Shown here: positions 32,994-41,845 of the stretch, in pieces
Layout of the letters: the number at the start of each line of letters is the position of its first letter
Numbering within the stretch: position 1 is the first letter of the stretch
Assembly (NCBI GenBank): GCA_009692585.1
Contig: SHYX01000004.1
Coordinates: 106,829 to 170,828, forward strand
From: Myxococcales bacterium
GTDB taxonomy: Bacteria > Myxococcota > UBA796 > SXON01
Reading direction: 5' to 3'
DNA: 64,000 nt
Notes under the pieces: model-generated
Databases searched by the model: none
What the model was told of the DNA's origin: nothing
The model's input: only the letters and a program-made list of their open reading frames with translations
Program-made: the position numbers and the translations under genes

Positions 32994-34929
32994 ACGCCGA
33001 GTAGATGACCCAACGCCAGCAGTCCCGGATGGCGCCGCTGGGAGAGACTTCGAAGGGGTGCACGGCGCGGACCTCGGCCGGACAGTGGTGGTACAGGTCG
33101 CGGATCTGGTGCCGGTGCAGTTGCGGCGTTTCCCAGGTGGCGATCCAGTTGTCGATGTCCTCCCACTGGAGGTATTCCTGCGTCGTGAGGCGCTCGAAGC
33201 CGGCCTGGGCAAGGAGCGCGCGCATGTCCTCATCGTAGAGGTTGTTCACGAAGAGCGGCTGCTTCTTCTTCACCACCTGGAACATCCAGGGCCCATCGAT
33301 CGCGGAGAAGGGCACCCACTGGCCCACGACGAACTGGCCGCCGGGCCTCAGGACACGGAATATCTCCGAGAGCGGACGTTCGGGCTGGGGAAGCAAGTGC
33401 AAGACCTCACGGTTGCACACCCCGTCGAAGGTCGCGTCGGGGAAGGGGATGTCGTAGACGTCGCCCTGGACCACCTCGTCGAGCCGGGTGCGAGACAGCG
33501 CCACCATCTCGGGCGTCAGGTCCAGCCCGATGATCTTGCCGACCCGGCCCCGAAAGCTGTTGCCGACCACGCCGGAGCCGCAGCAGACGTCCAGCACCAC
33601 GGCGTCCTCGGCGAGTTGGCTGGACCCGCCGTGGAGGCCGAGCAGCCCCGCATTGGTGATCCAGTCGGCCGAGGTGTGCCAGTTCTTGCTTCGGATCCCA
33701 AACTGCTGGCGGTAGATGTCCTTGTCGACCAGGTGCTCCACCCGTTCGTAGCGGGCCCGCTCACTCGCCCGTCGGGACGCCATCCGGGCGCGTCCCGCCT
33801 CGATGGCCCGCCCGACCACCGCCGCCGCGTCCGCCGGGTGCGCGCGCAACCAGTCCGCGAGCGCGATGCCGACGGCCTTCTCGACGGCCTGGCCCGCGTT
33901 GGGATCCAGCAGGCGCGTCTTGGTCTGGCCTTCGAAGTGCGGGTCGCGCATCCGCAGCGAGAGCACGGCCACCAGCCCCTCCATGGTGTCGGTGCCTTCG
34001 AGCGGCTCGGTGGCGTCGATGAGTCGGGCGTCGCGCGCGTACCGCGTGAGGGCGTGCCCGATGGCCGCCCGAAGGCCGTCGGTGTGGGCGCCGCCCAAGG
34101 GCGTGTGCACGTGGTTCACGAAGCATTCGACATGCTCCGCGAACGCGCGCGTCCACAGCAGCGCCGCGTCGACCTGGATGCCCGCCGCCTCCCCCCCGAC
34201 CACCACGGGCTCGGCGTGCACGAGCTCCTGCGCCTCGCCCAGCCACCGAGCAAAGCCGCCGAGGCCCTCATCGGACGAGAAGCGGACGTCGCCCCCGCGA
34301 CGGCGGAAGCTGCACGAGAGCCCCGAGGTGAGCCACGACTGGGCGCGCAGCCAGCGCTCCACCGCGCTGGGGTCGGCCGCGGCCGCGCCGAAGATGGCCG
34401 CGTCGGGGGTGAAGCGCACCGTGGTGCCGGAATCGACGGCGTCGCCGATGCGCTGGAACGGCGCGATGGGCTCGCCGCTGGCCCACCGGCCCGACCAACG
34501 CCCGCCACCCCGACACACCTCGAGCTCAAAGCTGGACGACAACCCGTTCACGCAGGTCAGGCCCACGCCGTGGAGCCCCCCGGGCAGGCGGTAGGCGCCC
34601 TCCTTGAACTTTCCCCCGGCGTGCAATTCGGTGACGACCACCTCCGGGATGGGGCGGCCCGACGCGTGCGTCTCGACCGGGATGCCACGACCGTTGTCGG
34701 CGATGACCCAGCGACCGTCGGCGTCCACCGACGCGTCGATGCGCGACGCATGGCCCGCCAGGGCCTCGTCCAACGAGTTCTGCAGCACCTCGACCACCAG
34801 CTGCATGACGCCCTCGGCGCCGGTGCTGCCCACGTACATCGCCGGGCGCATCCGCACCGCCTGCAGTCCCTCCAGAACCACGATGCTGTCGGCATCGTAG
34901 ACGGTGACCGCCCCCTGCGCGTCCGCCAT
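32980..34929 (-). CDS. Fusion of GyrB/ParE ATPase-transducer with SAM methyltransferase
   Basis: A 649-aa protein in one uninterrupted frame. Residues 1-395 match type IIA topoisomerase B subunits: LVVEVLQNSLDEALAG (Glu47, Asn51), ADNGRGIP (Asp78), LPGGLHGVGLTCVNGLS (ATP lid), and transducer FEGQTKTRL (Gln335, Lys337). All residues needed for ATP hydrolysis appear present. Where GyrB continues into TOPRIM, this protein instead has a class I methyltransferase (about 400-649): VVLDVCCGSGVVGN (motif I), IIGLDLTPEMVALSR, VVQGDVYDIPF, FRVLRPGGQFVVGQWVPF. There is no TOPRIM or GyrA-binding part. The start overlaps the stop of the ferritin-like gene (TGATG). I know of no described protein of this architecture; the function is unknown. 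Confidence 0.9.
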   Translation of the reverse strand: MADAQGAVTVYDADSIVVLEGLQAVRMRPAMYVGSTGAEGVMQLVVEVLQNSLDEALAGHASRIDASVDADGRWVIADNGRGIPVETHASGRPIPEVVVTELHAGGKFKEGAYRLPGGLHGVGLTCVNGLSSSFELEVCRGGGRWSGRWASGEPIAPFQRIGDAVDSGTTVRFTPDAAIFGAAAADPSAVERWLRAQSWLTSGLSCSFRRRGGDVRFSSDEGLGGFARWLGEAQELVHAEPVVVGGEAAGIQVDAALLWTRAFAEHVECFVNHVHTPLGGAHTDGLRAAIGHALTRYARDARLIDATEPLEGTDTMEGLVAVLSLRMRDPHFEGQTKTRLLDPNAGQAVEKAVGIALADWLRAHPADAAAVVGRAIEAGRARMASRRASERARYERVEHLVDKDIYRQQFGIRSKNWHTSADWITNAGLLGLHGGSSQLAEDAVVLDVCCGSGVVGNSFRGRVGKIIGLDLTPEMVALSRTRLDEVVQGDVYDIPFPDATFDGVCNREVLHLLPQPERPLSEIFRVLRPGGQFVVGQWVPFSAIDGPWMFQVVKKKQPLFVNNLYDEDMRALLAQAGFERLTTQEYLQWEDIDNWIATWETPQLHRHQIRDLYHHCPAEVRAVHPFEVSPSGAIRDCWRWVIYSAFKPG

Positions 34930-35396
34930 CAGTCGGTCCCGGTCCGGATCGCGGCGAGTCGGGCGGCGTGCGCCGCGCGGAGCCTCCCCACGCTTTCGAA
35001 CCAGCTCCCGATGTCGGAGAAGCCCTCGCGCCGCGCCGCGGAGGCCCGACGCGCTTCGGACAACGCGTCCTCCGCGTAGAAGCGCTCCAACGCGGCGATG
35101 TTCTGCGCGGTTGCGCCCACCACCCGCCCGGTCAGCGGCTCCCGCGCCCGCAACAGCAGGTCCAGCGTGCCCCGGGCGTTGACGGCATGTTGTTCGGCAA
35201 TCTCCCGCAGCGCGCGTGCCGCTTCCGGCTCACCCTCGATCTCCGCGATGCGGGCGAACCAGGACGCCTCCACCGCGGCCACCGCTTCGTCGCGCAGCGC
35301 CGCCTCGAGGTGCTCTCGGGTGAGAGTGTCGTCCAGCTTGGGCGGCGTGTACCGCGCTGCCGGGAGGGTCGATTCGGCCACGGGGCGGTCTATCAT
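34929..35396 (-). CDS. Ferritin-like (rubrerythrin-type) protein
   Basis: A 155-aa helical protein. After a short N-terminus, helix 1 carries DEAVAAVEASWFARIAEIEG and helix 2 carries EIAEQHAVNARGTLDLLL (Glu...Glu-x2-His type). The second half repeats the pattern (NIAALERFYAEDALSEA, GRLRAAHAARL), as in ferritin-like di-iron proteins. The ligand set of the second half is not fully clear. The start at 35396 is 11 bp after the radical SAM stop, and the end is coupled by TGATG to the GyrB-methyltransferase gene. It probably supplies oxygen or peroxide handling, or acts as an oxidase in the same pathway. Confidence 0.65.
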   Translation of the reverse strand: MIDRPVAESTLPAARYTPPKLDDTLTREHLEAALRDEAVAAVEASWFARIAEIEGEPEAARALREIAEQHAVNARGTLDLLLRAREPLTGRVVGATAQNIAALERFYAEDALSEARRASAARREGFSDIGSWFESVGRLRAAHAARLAAIRTGTD

Positions 35397-35407
35397 CTCA
35401 GCGAGGG

Positions 35408-37024
35408 TCAGACCGAAACCGTGAACTCGCCCTGATTCACGCGGGTCAGCGTCACACCCTCGGCGGCGCCGTACAGCCCGCGGTAGTCCAGGGCGCAGGG
35501 GTCCATGTGGCCGCCCGCCGAGGAGAACTCGGCCCGCCACTCGGTGGTCGGCTCGGGGTCGAAGTAGGCGAAGTGCTCCGGGAAGTGCTTGAACTCCATG
35601 ACCGGGCCGGGCTGGTACGAGTCATACAGGCGCTTGTAGGCACCCCGCATCGTCTCGTCGGGCAGGGCGTTGTAGTTGATGTACTCGTCCCTATGGAGGG
35701 CCTGCTCCACCGCCAACCACCGCAGGTGCTCGACCTCGTCCTTGATGGCGCCGCTCTTGAGCGAGTCCCGGTACACCGTGGTGCCCGGCATCGCCGAAAG
35801 GTACTTCACGCGGGTGATGTGTTGGTTCTCCTCGGCCCACTCGCACATGTGGTCCAGCGAGGTGCCGCTTTCGTCGGGCAGGCCCACGATGGTGAGGCCG
35901 CCGTAGCGCACGCCGCCGTCCCAGGTGGCCTTCATCGCCTTGTAGACCAGATTCTCGCTGCTGCCCTTTCGCGAGCTCTTCAGCGCGGCCGCACTCAGCG
36001 TCTCGACCCCGTACAGCGCGATGTCGCACCCGGCGGTGCCCATCGCTTTTCCGACCTCGGCATCGACGTCGGCATTGCGGGTCAGGCACGTCCAGCGGAT
36101 GTCCTGCTCGCGGATGACGTCCAGGTACTGCAGGGTCTGCTTCTTGTGGGCGGTGAAGGTGAGATCGACGAAGAAGACGAACTCGATCCCGTACTTCTGT
36201 TTGTAGGTGGTCAGCTCGCGCTCGAGCTTCTCAGGAGATTTGACCCGCTCCTGAGGCGTGGTGCGGTAACAGAAGGAGCAGTCCATCTTGCAGCCGCGGC
36301 TGTAGCTGGCGATGATCTGGGGCTGCAGCCCCCGCGGGTCGCGGGCCTGGGGCCAGAGATCAAGGTTCATCGTAGGTAAGGAGTCGAGGTTCGGCATCTG
36401 GCCGCGAGGCGCGGTGGCATGCACGGCGCCCTTGGCGTCCCGGTACCAGATGCCCTTGATCTCGGGGAGTCGGCTCGTCCACAACCCGGCGGTGAAGGCC
36501 TCCATCACCTCAAGGATGGTCAGCTCACCTTCGCTGATCACCGCCACGTCAGCCTGCGTTTGGTGCATGAACACATGCGGGACCGAGGTGACGAGCGAGC
36601 CGCCGAGGATGATCGGCAGGCGCGGCTTGCTGGACTTGACCTCACGGATGAGCTGCTCCAGGAAGGGGTAGCAGTCCTCGTAGGTGGCCAGCCCGAGCAC
36701 GTCGCAGCCCTCCAGAATCTGCCGGTGCGCCGTCTGTAGCGGCGTCGGGTCGTAGCGCACGTCGATGATGCGCACCGGGTAGCCGGCGTTGTGCAGTACC
36801 GTCGCGATGTAGCTGACGCCCTCGTAGGGCGAGGTGAGGAAGAATTCCCATCCGCGGGGCATGGAGAACGGCGACGGACCGACCACCAGGGCCACCCGAG
36901 GCTTGCGAGAATCTGTCGCGACGGGAGACCGATCATGTTGCGCCATCAGGTCCATCAGCTCCTGGTCGGTGCGGCCATTGGCCACCGCATAGAGGCTGGG
37001 ATCGAGCGACGGGGTGTACGCCAT
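35408..37024 (-). CDS. B12-binding-domain radical SAM protein
   Basis: A 538-aa enzyme. Residues 42-200 form a cobalamin-binding-like domain (RVALVVGPSPFS, GCDVLGLATYEDCYPFLEQL, LPIILGGSLVT). The radical SAM core has the iron-sulfur motif RGCKMDCSFCYR (Cys245, Cys249, Cys252) and EFVFFVDLTFTAHKKQ. The family includes BchE-type cyclases and methyltransferases of lipids, hopanoids and natural products. It heads an operon with the ferritin-like and GyrB-methyltransferase genes. A promoter and palindromic operator lie just upstream. Confidence 0.9.
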   Translation of the reverse strand: MAYTPSLDPSLYAVANGRTDQELMDLMAQHDRSPVATDSRKPRVALVVGPSPFSMPRGWEFFLTSPYEGVSYIATVLHNAGYPVRIIDVRYDPTPLQTAHRQILEGCDVLGLATYEDCYPFLEQLIREVKSSKPRLPIILGGSLVTSVPHVFMHQTQADVAVISEGELTILEVMEAFTAGLWTSRLPEIKGIWYRDAKGAVHATAPRGQMPNLDSLPTMNLDLWPQARDPRGLQPQIIASYSRGCKMDCSFCYRTTPQERVKSPEKLERELTTYKQKYGIEFVFFVDLTFTAHKKQTLQYLDVIREQDIRWTCLTRNADVDAEVGKAMGTAGCDIALYGVETLSAAALKSSRKGSSENLVYKAMKATWDGGVRYGGLTIVGLPDESGTSLDHMCEWAEENQHITRVKYLSAMPGTTVYRDSLKSGAIKDEVEHLRWLAVEQALHRDEYINYNALPDETMRGAYKRLYDSYQPGPVMEFKHFPEHFAYFDPEPTTEWRAEFSSAGGHMDPCALDYRGLYGAAEGVTLTRVNQGEFTVSV

Positions 37025-37040
37025 CTAGGGTCCTCGGACA

Positions 37041-37078
37041 GGTACCAGTACGGTACCGGGTGGGGGCCTTCCCGTCAA
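37041..37078 (-). promoter_or_regulatory. Promoter with palindromic operator for the radical SAM operon
   Basis: On the minus strand TTGACG (37078-37073) is followed after 17 bp by TACCGT (37055-37050). GGTACC-N5-GGTACC (37041-37057), with each half itself palindromic, overlaps the -10 box and the expected start near 37043. The ATG at 37024 then has a leader of about 19 nt. The operator suggests repression by a dimeric regulator not encoded next to it. Confidence 0.5.
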
Positions 37079-37116
37079 TCGGATCGGGGCCCTGTGATCT
37101 GTGAGCCAGATCGCGC

Positions 37117-38523
37117 TCAGAACAGCTTGATGTGTTCTTCTTTCACGCCCAGGAACGCGTTGGGGTCACTCTTCATCGTGCCCATCCACCCGCGCACGTC
37201 CTGCTCGATCTCGTACGTGGTGCGGGCATCCGAAGCGGAGAGGTCCATTTTCTCCTCGGGGTCCGCCGATAGATCGAAGAGGGAGCGCTGCCCGTCTTCG
37301 AGGTCCAGGACCAGCTTCTTGTCGCCGACCCGGCTGGAACGCAGGTGCACGAACAACCGGTAGTCGGACTCGGCGTGAATGGGGAGGTCCACGGCCTCGC
37401 CTCGCAACAGGGGGAGCAGACTCTTGCCGTCGATGTCGGAGGGTGGCTGGAGCCCAAGCGCGTCCAAGAGCGTCGGGAAGGTGTCGATGGTCCGAACGGC
37501 GGTGTCCACGACGCGCGCACCTTCAGCCTTGGGGAAGCGGATCATCAGCGGCACGTGGAGTTGGTGCTCGCACAGCGTGGCGCCGTGATCGAGGTAGCCG
37601 TGCTCCATGAACTCCTCGCCGTGGTCGGCCAGGACCACGATGATGCTCTTGTCATAGAGGCCGAGCTCCTTGACCTTGGCGAAGAACAGCCCCAGGCGGG
37701 CGTCGGCCTCGCGCACTTTCTCCTGGTAGACCTTGAGCAAGAAGGCAGCGTCGTCAGGAGAGACATCGCCCTTGGGCGGGTCGCCCGGGTTGACGATGCT
37801 GGCCAGACCTGCTTCGCGGAGCTTGGCCTGCTCCTCGATGCTGCCGTCCATCGCGCCAGCGTAGGTCGGGTCGATCTCTTTTGCGGTCTTGCCCACGACG
37901 TGCTGACCGTGCGCGTCGTACCCGTGGAAGAACAGGAAGAAGTGCCCGTCTTTGTGGTCGGCGAGCCACTGCATTGCCGGTGGGCCGCTGTAGTCCATCC
38001 CGGCAAAGGTCTTGTCGTCCAGGTAGCTGGTGAAACCGCGGTTGTAGCCAAACTTCCCGGACACGCCGGCGCCCCCGGTGAACCCGACCGCCTCCCAGCC
38101 GTTCGCGATGAGCGTGTCGGGTAAGAGCGGGATGCTGTCCTCGAGCTTGTCGAAGATCAGCTCCTTTCCACCCGCGGGGTCCGGGATCAGCTTGTTGGTG
38201 ACGCCGTGGTGGGTGGGCCAGCGACCGGTGAAAATCGCCATGTGAGCGGGGACGGTCCATGGGGCGGCCGAGGTCGCGTTGTTGAAGGCGACCGCTTCTT
38301 TCTGGAAGGCGTCGAGGTTCGGCGTGAATGTGCCGCCCCCAAGCCCGGTGTGGTCGGCGCGCAGCGCGTCCATGCTCACCAGGATCACGTTGAGACCTTT
38401 CTGCTCGGCCTCGTAGTCGAAGCTCGGCCCCACCGGGGTCGAGGGGGCGACTGGCGCCTTCATCTCGGGAGCGGGGGCCTCCGTGTTGCAGGCGACGAGG
38501 GCGAACAAGAGCGTGGCGGTCAT
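37117..38523 (-). CDS. Sulfatase-fold lipoprotein
   Basis: A 468-aa protein with a lipoprotein signal (MTATLLFALVAC, Cys12). The first metal strand is NVILVSMDALRADHTG, the nucleophile region is APWTVPAHMAIFTGRWPTHH, and the second metal site is IIVVLADHGEEFMEHGYLDH. The nucleophile position is Thr without the C/S-x-P-x-R motif of formylglycine sulfatases, so its chemistry is likely phosphatase- or transferase-like. It should act in the periplasm or at the surface. Unlike the cytoplasmic relative at 26649 it is exported. Confidence 0.82.
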   Translation of the reverse strand: MTATLLFALVACNTEAPAPEMKAPVAPSTPVGPSFDYEAEQKGLNVILVSMDALRADHTGLGGGTFTPNLDAFQKEAVAFNNATSAAPWTVPAHMAIFTGRWPTHHGVTNKLIPDPAGGKELIFDKLEDSIPLLPDTLIANGWEAVGFTGGAGVSGKFGYNRGFTSYLDDKTFAGMDYSGPPAMQWLADHKDGHFFLFFHGYDAHGQHVVGKTAKEIDPTYAGAMDGSIEEQAKLREAGLASIVNPGDPPKGDVSPDDAAFLLKVYQEKVREADARLGLFFAKVKELGLYDKSIIVVLADHGEEFMEHGYLDHGATLCEHQLHVPLMIRFPKAEGARVVDTAVRTIDTFPTLLDALGLQPPSDIDGKSLLPLLRGEAVDLPIHAESDYRLFVHLRSSRVGDKKLVLDLEDGQRSLFDLSADPEEKMDLSASDARTTYEIEQDVRGWMGTMKSDPNAFLGVKEEHIKLF

Positions 38524-38562
38524 GGGTGTGCCTCGCGTTGGGAGCTAACGCGTCCCGACCGG

Positions 38563-39495
38563 TCAGTCGTCGCGGGACAGGATGCCGGTGAGGCAGCCCA
38601 GCCCGCCCTCCGCGCGAAGATACTGGTCGACGACGAGCTCATGGCAGCGCACCCCCGCCGCTTCGAGGCGGGCGCGGGTGTGGGGCGCACGGGCGGGCAT
38701 CACGATCTCACGACGATTCACCGCCACGAAGTTGAGCGCACGTGCCTCTGTGACCTCGGCGACATCGACGAAATCGAGGGTGCGCACTCCTGCGTCGGCG
38801 AGCGCCGAGCGCATAGACGCGGTGGCATCGTAGGCCACACAAAGGTCGTCGTCGACGAAGTTGATGCTGCCCAGGAGGTGCTGCACGGTCGGGGGCAGGT
38901 CTACGCCGAGGCAGCGCACGCCCTGGTCCGCAAGGACGCGGCCGACCGTCAGAAACCCCGCCTCGTTGGTCCGGTTGCCGAGCCCGACCAGGACCAGGTC
39001 CGGACGCACCCAAAGCACGTCGGCGCCTTCGAGCGTCGCGGTCCCGCGCGGCGTGGCCAGGATCGGCACGCCCGCGTCGAGCAGGGCGCGCGCCGCCCAG
39101 CGTTCTTCGCCGGCCCGCTGCCCCGCGCCCATGCGCCCGAGGACGGCACCTTCCGGCGTCATCACGAACAGGTCGCACGCGAACACCAGGTTGGGCGGCG
39201 CCTTGGCATCGGGTCGGATCCAGTGGACCACGGCGCCGACGGATTCGTAAAATGCTGCGATCGCACGCGCCTCTTCCCGCATGGCCTCGAGGTTCGGACG
39301 CGCGGCCATCAGCCAATCGGCGGGGGCACCCTCGTAGGCGAGCTCGTCGCTGGGCCAGGCCAGCAACACCGCGCGGAGGCGGCCAACCGGGCTGGACACC
39401 CGATACGGAGCCCAGTGTGAGCCGGCCGCGACGTCCGCGGCATGGGAGCCGGCGCGGTCGCGCCAGCCGGGGCCCTTGAGGGTAGAGGGGAGCAT
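38563..39495 (-). CDS. Amidinotransferase/dimethylargininase-superfamily enzyme
   Basis: A 310-aa enzyme of the guanidino-group-modifying fold. Landmarks include NLVFACDLFVMTPEG (substrate Asp), TLEGADVLWVRPDLVLVGLG (Glu and RTN loop just after), TVQHLLGSINFVDDD (catalytic His region), and GGLGCLTGIL at the C-terminus with the nucleophile Cys near 301. This order fits DDAH or related N(omega)-arginine-modifying enzymes. The substrate is uncertain. It lies 15 bp downstream of the sulfotransferase pair and is probably co-transcribed with it. Confidence 0.85.
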   Translation of the reverse strand: MLPSTLKGPGWRDRAGSHAADVAAGSHWAPYRVSSPVGRLRAVLLAWPSDELAYEGAPADWLMAARPNLEAMREEARAIAAFYESVGAVVHWIRPDAKAPPNLVFACDLFVMTPEGAVLGRMGAGQRAGEERWAARALLDAGVPILATPRGTATLEGADVLWVRPDLVLVGLGNRTNEAGFLTVGRVLADQGVRCLGVDLPPTVQHLLGSINFVDDDLCVAYDATASMRSALADAGVRTLDFVDVAEVTEARALNFVAVNRREIVMPARAPHTRARLEAAGVRCHELVVDQYLRAEGGLGCLTGILSRDD

Positions 39496-39510
39496 GGTGG
39501 CGGAGTAACC

Positions 39511-40773
39511 CTACTCCCACCCCGTCGGATCACCGACGTACCCCAGCGCGTCGAGCACCGCGCGCACCTCCGGCTGGGCGCAGACGGGGCCGAGCATCTC
39601 CACCCGAGCAAACCAGCGACGATGGCGGGGCTGTTCGGTCGCCATGACCAGCGGAAGCCCCCGCGCCAGCACCCCCGCAAGCTCGTCATGAACGCGCACG
39701 CCCAACCAATCGGAGAGCCGGCCCATCGCCTCTTCCTGTCGCTGTCGCGACCCGAGAACGTCCTCGAAGCGCAGGTGGAAGGAATCGGTGGCCGCCTCGG
39801 CGAGGACCGCTCGATGTGCGGAGGTCCATTGATAGGCGCAAACCTGCTCTAACGGCGCGCGGGTATAGGCGCGCCAGCCCGGGGGCCGGTCGAACTTCCA
39901 CCAGCGGTCGCCGCCGGGGGTGGTGTCGGAGTACCCTCCGATCTCGAGACTGCCGACCTCGTGGCTGTGAAAGCCGGAAAAACGCCAGCCGTCGTAGAGC
40001 CCGTTGATGCTGGCGGCGGCGTTGCGCGTCAGGTGCAGGATGCGCACTCGCGCGTTGGGAAAGAGCCGACGCAACCATGGGAGTCGGTAGACGTTGCTCG
40101 GCGTCTTGATGATCAGCGGCTGTGTGGCCAGTTCGGCGTGGCTGGCGTGACGCCAGGGCAGGGGCAACACATAGGGGGGCTCTTCGACGGGCGCGGAAGG
40201 GACGAAATGGGAGGACGGCCCGAGGCCGGCCATCCGGCGCCGGTCCAGATCGTAGGCGCCCGGGTGGAAGCTGGGCCAGTTCGCAGCCAGGCGGGTGAAC
40301 AACCTGGTGTAGACGTCCTGAGGGTCGCCGAACGGACCGGGCACGACGCACGCGCGGACGTCGGCGAGCACCCGGTCGAGCTCGACGGGGAGCTCCGGCC
40401 ACTGGAGCACCAGACGGGCGGCGATCTCGCGGGCGAAGGCCTCGACGGCGTCGTCGTCTTCCAGCGTGTCGGTCGGTCGGCCGCAGTCGGCGCCGAGCGC
40501 GAGTCCCAGCCCGGGCGGGACCGGATGCGCGGCGGGAACGCTGTCGTCGTCGTCCCCCTCGCATCCGTACAGCCGTAGCTGGGGGTTCACCTCGGCGCGG
40601 AAATGGAGCAGCGACGTGCTTCGCCGCAACACCTCGGCGAAGATGGAGCTGCCGCCGCGCGAGCTGGAGGCGATGACGACGACATCGCGCGCCGCGCTGG
40701 CGACGTCGATCGCCGGGAGTCCGGCGCGCAGGCGCGCCACGCGCTCGCGGACCGCGGCGAGATCAGCGCCCAC
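39511..40773 (-). CDS. Sulfotransferase-family protein
   Basis: A 420-aa protein. VVVIASSSRGGSSIFAEVL near residue 30 is a PAPS 5'-phosphosulfate-binding loop, and RILHLTRNAAASINGLYDGW near 245 is the 3'-phosphate-binding segment, both diagnostic for cytosolic-type sulfotransferases. An insert between the two (about 70-200) is larger than usual. It transfers sulfate from PAPS to an unknown acceptor, perhaps a glycan or small molecule. It overlaps the upstream sulfotransferase gene by 11 bp. Confidence 0.82.
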   Translation of the reverse strand: MGADLAAVRERVARLRAGLPAIDVASAARDVVVIASSSRGGSSIFAEVLRRSTSLLHFRAEVNPQLRLYGCEGDDDDSVPAAHPVPPGLGLALGADCGRPTDTLEDDDAVEAFAREIAARLVLQWPELPVELDRVLADVRACVVPGPFGDPQDVYTRLFTRLAANWPSFHPGAYDLDRRRMAGLGPSSHFVPSAPVEEPPYVLPLPWRHASHAELATQPLIIKTPSNVYRLPWLRRLFPNARVRILHLTRNAAASINGLYDGWRFSGFHSHEVGSLEIGGYSDTTPGGDRWWKFDRPPGWRAYTRAPLEQVCAYQWTSAHRAVLAEAATDSFHLRFEDVLGSRQRQEEAMGRLSDWLGVRVHDELAGVLARGLPLVMATEQPRHRRWFARVEMLGPVCAQPEVRAVLDALGYVGDPTGWE

Positions 40774-41779
40774 GGAGCCCCAGCCGCCAGCGGATCCTGG
40801 TCATCAGCCACTCCCGACGCCAGCGTCGACCGACGTTCTTGTCCTTCCACACCGATCGCCACTCCACCCGCAGTCGCGACCATTCATCGCTGAGCGACCA
40901 GCGACCCTCGCGCGTCCACGCGGCCAGGCCCGTCGGAGGCGGTCGGCGGGGGAGGTCCAGGGTGTAGCCCAGCGCCACGAGCATCGGACCCGCGATCTCT
41001 TCGACCGCGGCAAGGTCCTCGGGGGTGAGATCCTTCCGGTAGCGCGCCAGCCGGCTCATCTGCATCGGGGTGGCGGTGTGCTTCCAGGACTCCGACAGGG
41101 ACGCGGAGATCGTCGCCTCTTCGCCCTCGAACCACCGCAACATCGCTGGCTCGAATTCCTCGCCCAGGAACGCGCAGATCCGCCGCACCTGCACGTCGGG
41201 CTCGGCCACCAGGGACTCGTAGGGGACCCGGAGCATCCCGCCACCGGGCTCGGCGGCGAGCGCCAGGGCCTGCTGGTCGGCCCATAGCCTCGCCGAGAAT
41301 GCAGGCGCAAACGCGGAGAAGACCGACTCGCGTGCCGAAGCGGCGACGTCGCGCGCGTCGCGGTACAACCACAAGAAGCGTGCGTCGGGGCAGGCCCTCC
41401 GGATCCGCTCGACGTGGTCGACCATGAACGTGCTCTTGCACCCCCAACGGGCCTTGCCGGTGTGGACGCGGAGCAGCTCGTGGAGCGCCAGGTAGACCCC
41501 GAACAACGACCGATCCGGCGCGGCCGCCACCACCGCCGCGGCGGCAGGGAGCCACGCCCACGGATGGATGTGCGCGGCCACCAGCGCCAGCACATCGTCC
41601 ACCAGCGCGCCGAAGCGGGCGGGCTCGGCCAGGTCGCCGTACCGGGCCTCCAGGGGCCCGAAATAGCGCATGACGTGCGGCGGGTGGGGCACGACGATGT
41701 TCGAGTGCGCGTCCAGGATCAGCCGCAGCAGGTTGGAGCCCGATCGCTCGGTGCCGATGATGAAGAGGGGGGCGGACAC
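40763..41779 (-). CDS. Sulfotransferase-family protein
   Basis: A 338-aa sulfotransferase. The 5'-PSB loop is PLFIIGTERSGSNLLRLILD (4-23) and the 3'-PB motif is ARFLWLYRDARDVAASARES. LRVPYESLVAEPDVQVRRIC is the third conserved helix-strand. It starts the operon that continues with the second sulfotransferase (11-bp overlap) and the DDAH-like enzyme. The start at 41779 lies 66 bp from the divergent Fe-S reductase gene, so one intergenic region serves both. Confidence 0.88.
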   Translation of the reverse strand: MSAPLFIIGTERSGSNLLRLILDAHSNIVVPHPPHVMRYFGPLEARYGDLAEPARFGALVDDVLALVAAHIHPWAWLPAAAAVVAAAPDRSLFGVYLALHELLRVHTGKARWGCKSTFMVDHVERIRRACPDARFLWLYRDARDVAASARESVFSAFAPAFSARLWADQQALALAAEPGGGMLRVPYESLVAEPDVQVRRICAFLGEEFEPAMLRWFEGEEATISASLSESWKHTATPMQMSRLARYRKDLTPEDLAAVEEIAGPMLVALGYTLDLPRRPPPTGLAAWTREGRWSLSDEWSRLRVEWRSVWKDKNVGRRWRREWLMTRIRWRLGLRGR

Positions 41780-41845
41780 GCCGCCGCAGTGTCACACGGT
41801 CCCGGCGTGCCTGCCCAGACGCCGGTCCGATGGTACGCTGTCGGT

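Noticed and set aside
32980..34929. Ordinary gyrB or parE gene
   Set aside because: TOPRIM motifs (EGDSA and DxD) and the C-terminal GyrA-binding region are absent, and the second half is plainly a methyltransferase in the same frame.
37025..37116. Terminator between the sulfatase-fold lipoprotein and the radical SAM gene
   Set aside because: The GGTACC palindromes overlap a good -10 box and have no T-run, so an operator is the better reading.
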